Positions 57,411 to 64,000 of a stretch of DNA of 64,000 nucleotides are shown in pieces; position 1 is the stretch's first letter, and the number at the start of each line of letters is the position of its first letter. The DNA lies in the NCBI GenBank assembly GCA_902728285.1, contig CACVBU010000292.1, positions 1,244,256 to 1,308,255 of the forward strand, read 5' to 3'. The DNA is from Clytia hemisphaerica. Taxonomy: Eukaryota; Cnidaria; Hydrozoa; Leptothecata; Clytiidae. The notes beneath the pieces were generated by a model. It was not told where the DNA came from. It saw only the letters and a list, made by a program, of their open reading frames with translations, and ran no database searches. The translations under genes were made by a program, and so were the position numbers.

Positions 57411-58715
57411 ATGCAGCATGAGAGCGTTATCCTTATACTTTTCACGATAACATCACTGAAAGCATGTCCATTTTTGTGTAACTGCATACTTACTTGGAAC
57501 CAGAACAACCAGCTTCAAAATGTTTGGCATTGTGGCCAACAAGGATTGACAGCAGACAAATTAAACTTGATAACAAGAGACCATAACACAACAGATGTTG
57601 ATGTGCTTTATTTAACAAGCAATAAATTGAAAGATTTCAATGGGAATAAACTGAAAGGGTTTACAACTTTGAAAACTCTTCATTTGGGTGAAAATCAGTT
57701 GAGTATCATCCCTACGTCAATCTGTCAAGCTTTGCCACAACTGGAAGTTCTAGGTCTGGAGAATAACACCATTAGTGCAATAACACCAGAGTCGTTTTCG
57801 GACTGTAATAAACTACGTCATTTGAAACTGTCTGGAAATGAAGTCCATTTGCTACTTGAATCTACTTTCTCTGATACAAAGAACCTGGAAGACTTGGACT
57901 TGAGTCAAAATGCAATACACTCAATCTATTCCGACAGTTTGAAGGGTTTATTAAAATTAACCAGGATTGATTTGTCAGGAAACAATATTCAGAAAATTCC
58001 TGATAATCTGTTTTCTAGTTCTCATGATGTCCAATGGGTTGATTTATCACACAATCAATTAACCTCTTTCAGCAGAGAATTGACAAAACATTTATTACAC
58101 GTGGAAGAGCTATTTCTTGCAAATAATGCTTTGGATACTTTAGGAAATGGTGTTTTTGATGGTATGAAACTAAAAGTTTTGGATCTTTCGAACAATGAGA
58201 TTGTATCTCTTGTTCCAAGTATGTTTGGTGAATCAGTCATTGAAGATTTGCTTCTTGATGGCAATCCTTTACAATGTAATTGCAATCTTAAGAACATTCT
58301 TTCTGATGGAGGAATGAATCCAATAAAAGCCAGTGGCTTATGCACTTTTCCAAAGACTGTATTATCTGACAATACAGAAAGAGTGTTGAAAATTGCAAAT
58401 CTAACAAAGAAATTAAATTGTGATAATGATTGTTTCAAAAATACTTCTTGCCAAAATGATGGTCAATGTATGCTTGATATTGATAAAAATACTGAAATTT
58501 ACTCATATCAATGTCGTTGTAGCTCTGGTTATCATGGGAACTATTGTGAGTTAAAGAAGAAAACATCTAAAACTCTCTTGGTCATTGTCGTTATTGTGGT
58601 AATTCCAGTTCTGGTTCTTATTGTCGGTTTGATTTTGTTTCGCAGACAGTGTCGGAGGAAAAGAAGACATAGAGGGGATATGCTACCATTAACTGATGAC
58701 GATTTTGCGCTGTAA
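57411..58715 (+). CDS. Intronless LRR-EGF single-pass membrane protein
   Basis: 434 aa. The signal peptide (residues 1-18, VILILFTITSLKA) is followed by an LRRNT cap with CPFLCNC (C19, C23, C25). Then come about nine leucine-rich repeats (residues about 60-280; e.g. LKTLHLGENQLSIIP, LEDLDLSQNAIHSI, VQWVDLSHNQLTSF, LKVLDLSNNEIVSL), an LRRCT cap beginning NPLQCNCNL (residue about 283) and one EGF-like module (about 336-382, CFKNTSCQNDGQC..YQCRCSSGYHGNYC). A membrane helix (TLLVIVVIVVIPVLVLIVGL, about 386-409) is followed by a basic stop-transfer RRQCRRKRRHR and a short tail. The topology predicts a cell-surface adhesion or recognition receptor without a signalling domain, as in vasorin- or slit-like LRR-EGF proteins; orthology is not claimed. 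Confidence 0.9.
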   Translation: MQHESVILILFTITSLKACPFLCNCILTWNQNNQLQNVWHCGQQGLTADKLNLITRDHNTTDVDVLYLTSNKLKDFNGNKLKGFTTLKTLHLGENQLSIIPTSICQALPQLEVLGLENNTISAITPESFSDCNKLRHLKLSGNEVHLLLESTFSDTKNLEDLDLSQNAIHSIYSDSLKGLLKLTRIDLSGNNIQKIPDNLFSSSHDVQWVDLSHNQLTSFSRELTKHLLHVEELFLANNALDTLGNGVFDGMKLKVLDLSNNEIVSLVPSMFGESVIEDLLLDGNPLQCNCNLKNILSDGGMNPIKASGLCTFPKTVLSDNTERVLKIANLTKKLNCDNDCFKNTSCQNDGQCMLDIDKNTEIYSYQCRCSSGYHGNYCELKKKTSKTLLVIVVIVVIPVLVLIVGLILFRRQCRRKRRHRGDMLPLTDDDFAL

Positions 58716-59453
58716 ATTCTCGAACTGAATTTGTCTCCTATTCTCTTAATCTAATCAGATTAGAAATAATTTCAAATCTTAATCGCTAGAAAATTTGTCA
58801 GCAAAAAATTTGTCACTTTTTACCGTCGGCAATTAGTTTTTGTCAACGATTTTTTTTCACATTTTGACTCAGTGTGTCACAATCAAATAATTGATAATGT
58901 ATATTCATATTATAATTTTTTGTATCAATATTATATTATTTTCTAATCTTATTTATATTGAATTGTTCTATTATTAATTTGATAATGTTTGTGATATTTA
59001 TTAATTTGCATTAAATGTATTTGTTTATATAACCCTTTTTTCTATTTGAAAATTTGTTACTCCATGTTTTGAAATGGCATTTACTTCTAGGCTTTCTTTG
59101 TGACAATAGTGATTTGCATCCCTCTAATAGTGAACCATTTAAATTTTATAAGTCTTAAAAATGGCAACATAATCATCACAGCTCTTTCGATATTATTAAA
59201 AAATAATAAATTTTGTTAAAATATATGAATATATTTATTTGTAAACAGTTTGTAGTTGGTGATAAGAATTTTGTGTAAAGTTAACGAAATGCTTTTCTTT
59301 CATCATCTATACATTCTTCTAGTCCAAATATAAGCTAGTCTAGTCGACCTTTTATACTTTTTCTCTTGCTCGCTGTTAGTGAAACAAAATTTCCTTTCCA
59401 TTTTTTCTCAACAGAATTAGTGAACAATTAGAACATAAGAACATTGTTTTATT
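58716..59453. other. LRR gene 3' flank and BTB gene 5' flank
   Basis: AT-rich. AATAAA-like words near 59206 may serve as a polyadenylation signal. No other feature seen. Confidence 0.35.
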
Positions 59454-60781
59454 ATGAATAATCTTTTACGGAATGTATTACCTGTTCTTCTCGAAAATGC
59501 TTTCTTGCAAGATGAATCAGATACCAACGATGATGAAGACCTCCCTCCTCTTGTGAGAAAGGAACCAGTCACTGAAGCTTCAGCTAATAGGGCTCCCCTA
59601 CCGCCAGAACCAGTTTTGGAGGCCAAACCAAGAGTGTCTCCCTTGTATCCTGTTTGCCACATGGATTTTGATGTGAACCATGATGATGTACCACCACTTC
59701 TTATTAGCAAAACCACTGGCAAGGTAGTGATATCAGAAACAAAGGTATTAATTATAATACTTTTTTTGTTGTTGTTGTTTTCTTTACAGTTCATTGGCTA
59801 AGGTTTACACACTATTCCTTTCTTTGCTTTACAATTTGTTGGTTATGAATATGTTAGCCAGGGTTTTTTTAAATCTAAGTGCCTTTTAATTTGAAATTAA
59901 CTAAACTCAATTTTTATGTTTTTTTGTTTTCTTCTTGACAGAATGAAAAAGGTAAACACGTTTCGGAAGATAGTGATAGCGAGAGTGAAAAAGAGGATAT
60001 TGTTTACAAGAAATTGAAAACTCAAGGCAAAGTTGTGGAAATCCCTGAAAAACTTGTCAAAGAAATACCTTATATTGATACCCTTTTATCTGGAAGGTTC
60101 GCGATATCAGAGGAAGACGGTATTGTCACATCTGATGAAATTGATCCAAAATTATTGAAAATATTAATCAGATATTTGAATCAAAATAAATTATATACAT
60201 TGCTAGCCTGTTTACCAGCTGATTGTGATGCTTTTCAATTGTTTGAGTTGCTCAGTTTCCTAGCTATAAAACCACCAATATCAATAACAAAGGAAAGCAT
60301 CAAAGAACGTTTAATGGAAACACCAGAGGCATCTGTCAGTTCCCAAGGTGAACTTGTTGAGTTTGCATTAGCTATTTTTTACGCATACAACCTATTTGAT
60401 TATCGTAAAGAAAAGAAACTACGAAACAAAATCTACGATACGTTTATGTACATTTTCAAAAGTGATGATTCAAGTTTCAAACCCAGAGCCAAACACCATT
60501 TACTGGAATTAGTTAAAAAGTGTGTTTTGTTGACAATAAAACAGTTTTATAACATTAAAAAATTAAAGGTTTCGGATACTCTGGATAAATCAGATGAAGA
60601 GTCAGTAGGATCTTTGGAAGATGATGATTGGTTCGATGATTGTTGTGATTATATGTGTTATGATTCAGATGATGACATGGCATATATGTTTGGGCACCAT
60701 TTTGGTTTGGAAGATGTTTGCGATAATTTCTATTATTGTGATTCTGATGATTTCTATGACAGTGATGACGACATGTTTTAA
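59454..60781 (+). CDS. BTB/POZ-like protein with acidic Tyr/Asp/Cys-rich tail; 2 exons
   Basis: Exons 59454-59744 and 59942-60781 join in frame (376 aa). The intron is GT-AG. Residues 1-97 are low-complexity and acidic (DESDTNDDEDLPPLV), with two 'D-D-x-PPL' repeats (DEDLPPLV, DDVPPLLI). After an acidic SEDSDSESEKED stretch comes KVVEIPEKLVKEIPYIDTLL, SGRFAISEEDG, DPKLLKILIRYLNQNK and DAFQLFELLSFLAIKPP. This is the order of secondary structure expected of a BTB/KCTD-like domain (residues about 125-215). A helical region follows, then a tail of clustered D, Y, C and F (DDWFDDCCDYMCYDSDDDMA ... DSDDFYDSDDDMF). No named orthologue is recognised; BTB domains often serve as CUL3 adaptors, which is only a possibility here. 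Confidence 0.75.
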
Positions 60782-61658
60782 TTTTCAGAACAGCAAAGCA
60801 AAGCTACTGTTTACCTACTTTTGAAATAAGAAGTTCGTTTTGCAAAGAGTTTTAATTTATTTCAGATAAAATTATATTTTAGCATTCTTGATATCAGTTT
60901 AAGAGCTGGAATTATGATTTTCTTAAACAAGGCTGATAAAATTCTGGATATTATTCTCATCTTTATAAATGCAGCCTATCGTGATTTGAAAAAAAACTGA
61001 AACTGAAACATAAAAAACTGAACATAAAATTGATCGTGATCAGCACATTCCAATGTATTTCTTTACATATTCTATCTGGTATTTGGTTCTTCAGAAAATG
61101 GGTTTCACCCGAGGTCTCACAATCTTAAGTTGGAATTTTTATTTTTAGTTTTTTAAGAAAAAAGTTAATTTTTGTTTTGAAAAAAAGAAAACTATTTTAG
61201 ATATATTATTGTTCTTTAGAGTTAACATATTTTTATGTTGAAAAATAATTTATTCTTGGGTTTTGTCATTTTCTTCATGTTTTGAAGTATATAATGTTAT
61301 TATGATGCAAGATTTTAACTGCTAATTTAATCAATGTTGAATTTTCATCCATTAAGAAGTTTTTTAAATCCACTGAAACATATTTCAAAAATGATATTCA
61401 GACGAATGAAATTAGTAGATCAGTAGAATCTTGCTGTGGGTTCTAAACAAAACATTTAAAGTTTTTAGTCCTTTTCATCAGGATCATTAAAGGATTTCAC
61501 ATGCCAAAAATATCAAACCATCAGCTGATTATCCCTTCAAAGATAAGATTTCATATATATTCATTATAGCTTTTTTGACACCAAGGAGTCGATATATAAT
61601 ACTTACCACATTTCTGTATTTTTCATTTAGATGATTTAACTACATAGAATCTAAAAAA
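60782..61658. other. Intergenic, BTB gene to tectonic gene
   Basis: AT-rich and non-coding, with no repeat recognised. Confidence 0.4.
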
Positions 61659-63700
61659 ATGATCTTATTACAGTTGACACTGCTGGCGATTCTAGCAAAT
61701 TGTACCAGTGCACAAGGTAACCTTCAAAATTTTCCTCTTCTTTAATAATTAGTAATTCTCAAATATAGACACTTTGTAGATTATGATTTATATGCCTTTA
61801 AATTTCCCCTTTTCTTAATCCTACTGATTCTCATGGGCTATGGAATTAGATGAGAATACATTAGTCTGTAGATGCTATATATTGGACGGGGAATCGAGAC
61901 AGAAATACTAGATGCTAGAAATTTCCTTCTTTTTTCCTCTACAAAATGTATGTAGAAATTCATTCTCGATTTTCACTTGAAAATGTTTGATTTTCAGCAA
62001 CCAATTTTCCTTCATTTTTTCTTGTCGATACTCCAAAATATAATCCACAATGGGCAAAGACTCTCTAAAAAGAGAGTAACGCCTCAATACCAACATCACA
62101 TTTATTATATCCTTCATTTTTCAGATTGCACATGTGACTTAATAAGTAATCAATGTGATTTGAATTGCTGCTGTGATCCAGATTGTAATGAAAATGATAA
62201 GTTGGCTTTCTCTTCATGCATACCAGAAAACGTCAAGTATGTACATCACATCAAAGTCGACTAGAATTCCAAAGAAATTCAAAGATTTCAACATAAAAAA
62301 TTAACCCCATGGCTGTGCAAAGTATTTGAAGGGGGTCCAACTTTTCAAGGAATGCTGTATACAGGAATTTCAGAATGAAATGGGGGGTTGAGCTCCAATA
62401 AAGGTAGTGGGGAATTTAGGGGGTAACAATATTTTGGTCAATGTATTATATCTCAAATTGGTTAAAGAATTTATTTGGTGTTTACTTACAGAATGGCAAT
62501 GTAAATATAATTTATACAATTTACCATAGAAATTTTAAGTGAAAGATTTCAAAATAGTTTGGATGCAATATAAATGGGCACTATATATGGAAAGGTTTGT
62601 ATACCACTGTTCAAATAATTTTCTCATGATTTTCCCTTTCAGTCGTATAGAGGAAGTATGTGTGTCGGACAACATCCTTTACTCATCCAACAACAAGTAT
62701 CAAGCTCAAGGCAATGGAATGGGCATGTTTTGTATCTATAAAGATAACTGTAAGTTTTAGTTTTGTATTTTAAAAATGAAACGGTTTTCCAGAGTAATGT
62801 CACCCTAATGGGGGGTACAGCTTAAGATTGAGAGATTGGGATTTGTGACAATTTCTACTGGACCAAGAGAGTATCGGTATCCATTCTTGAGAAAAATATT
62901 TTCAGTCCATGAAATCATGAAACAATTTTATACATTTTTATAAAAGAAAAAACAAAGTTTTATTTTATTTAGAATAACTTTGTTGTTTTTTCTTTAAATT
63001 AACTTCTGGAATGGCAAAATTTCAAAAAGAAAATTCATACCTGCCCTCTAAAGTTTTAGCTTCTTCCTGTCGAATATGTAACTCTTTGTTTCTAACTATT
63101 TTAATTCTATTATTTCTAGATGAGGCACGCCATCTTTATTCCAATGTGCCCTTCGTATCAACCAAGGCATCATTCGATGCATTAGCGGACCAATTTGAGA
63201 GCAGCTCTTACCATTCAATGACGAACAATGAGGACCAAACTACTGTCAGTACTGAAAAAGAAAATCTTCAAAATACGTTTAAAGTAAGCTTTTAAACAAG
63301 TTGAAATATTATCAATTTGCCTATATACGGCTTTTTCCACGCAGTAAAAAACGGAATAAAAAATCCCGTTTTTTTTTTGGTCGCTACTTATCAATCAGAT
63401 ATATAAAATCATAGATACAGCTCACATGGACGGTTAGATTTTAGTCAGATATTTTCTTTTTTCTTTCTATCGTAAATTTTTTTTCTGCTGATCATTCAAA
63501 AGTTTATCTTTGCTCTTTTATAACACTCTGCCGGGAAGGATTTGAGATTCAAACACAGATCATTGTGGTGTTCAATAAACCTTCATTTTTCGTTTAGGCT
63601 GGTGATCCTATGTATATACTGTTTGACAACAACCAACAAGGATATTTGCCATTACCAACAACTTTCTTGACCAACGAATGTGAAGATCAAAATCAAGCTA
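61659..63700 (+). CDS. Tectonic (TCTN family), 5' part; ciliary transition-zone protein, continues beyond the window
   Basis: Exons 61659-61716, 62125-62236, 62643-62749, 63120-63283 and 63598-63700, all GT-AG and in frame. The last ends on a donor (A|gtaagt), so the gene runs past 64000. Exon 1 encodes a signal peptide [19 protein letters not shown]. Exon 2 holds the family hallmark [20 protein letters not shown] with paired cysteines. Exon 3 has [19 protein letters not shown] and MFCIYKDN. Exons 4-5 read [20 protein letters not shown] and [20 protein letters not shown]. Tectonics are secreted or membrane proteins of the MKS complex at the base of cilia, controlling membrane protein entry and Hedgehog signalling in vertebrates. 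Which paralogue (TCTN1, 2 or 3) cannot be decided from this part. Confidence 0.85.
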
Positions 63701-64000
63701 GTAAGTAGCCCGAGTATAAAGCGTGACAATGTTTTGTTGCATCACATTTCAGTGCTTCAAATCAGATTTTGAGTATCATTTTTGTCGCTATCGAAAACCA
63801 GTTTCTTAACTTTCCAGATAAATTATGTTGTTATGTTCGTTAAGAATGATCGCCTTTTGCTTTTGAGGGCTGGGTGGGTTTAAGCGATATGAGCAATAAC
63901 ATCAAACGTAACAGTAGATTTTCAAAACAGGAGCACATATTTTTATAAGCAATCTCAGGACTCAGGGCTGGAGTTACTGAGCTTTCTAGCTCAATTTATA

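Noticed and set aside
58055..58438. Minus-strand ORF of 127 codons
   Set aside because: Shadow of the LRR gene.

Overview
The window looks like nuclear DNA of an AT-rich, intron-containing invertebrate animal, possibly an early-branching one such as a sponge or cnidarian. That placement is inference. Its basis is clean GT-AG spliced genes for animal-type proteins (CCDC93, AARSD1, ANAPC15, PYROXD1, a tectonic), a clan-3-like cytochrome P450, an LRR-EGF membrane protein, a CR1-like LINE whose first ORF carries a PHD-type finger, and a dense load of short inverted-repeat elements. Nothing indicates a bacterial or viral replicon.

Layout. 0-9.5 kb: repeats, then an 18-exon CCDC93 gene (+) whose introns hold a 0.6 kb palindrome and a small TA-flanked MITE. 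9.5-13 kb: non-coding DNA with two inverted-repeat elements. 13.3-18.7 kb: 13-exon AARSD1 (-). 19.6-20.3 kb: ANAPC15 (-). 20.8-21.3 kb: a small conserved-looking coiled-coil gene (-). 21.7-30.1 kb: 4-exon PYROXD1 (-), whose large second intron contains an intronless P450 on the opposite strand, a 0.68 kb palindrome and an LTR-like fragment followed by tandem RNA-hairpin repeats. 30-57 kb: a repeat-rich desert with no intact host gene. It holds LINE fragments, one LINE inside another, a ~155 bp-unit minisatellite, tRNA-derived SINEs, MITEs nested in other elements, and a decayed multi-copy nuclease-like gene that is itself split by two inverted-repeat elements. 57.4-64 kb: intronless LRR-EGF transmembrane gene (+), a two-exon BTB/POZ-like gene with an acidic tail (+), and the first five exons of a tectonic gene (+) running off the right edge.

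The host genes are unrelated housekeeping functions: endosomal recycling, tRNA editing, APC/C control, redox repair and the ciliary transition zone. There is no operon logic. For CCDC93, AARSD1, PYROXD1 and ANAPC15 I followed exon joins base by base, and each reading frame closes. The most distinctive material is in the mobile DNA. One element has inverted repeats built from GGTTACA/GGTCACA units and capped by a consensus splice donor. Several TA-flanked elements are packed with homopolymeric C runs. Three tandem hairpins show compensatory stem changes. There are also several precise insertions of one element into another, with readable target-site duplications.
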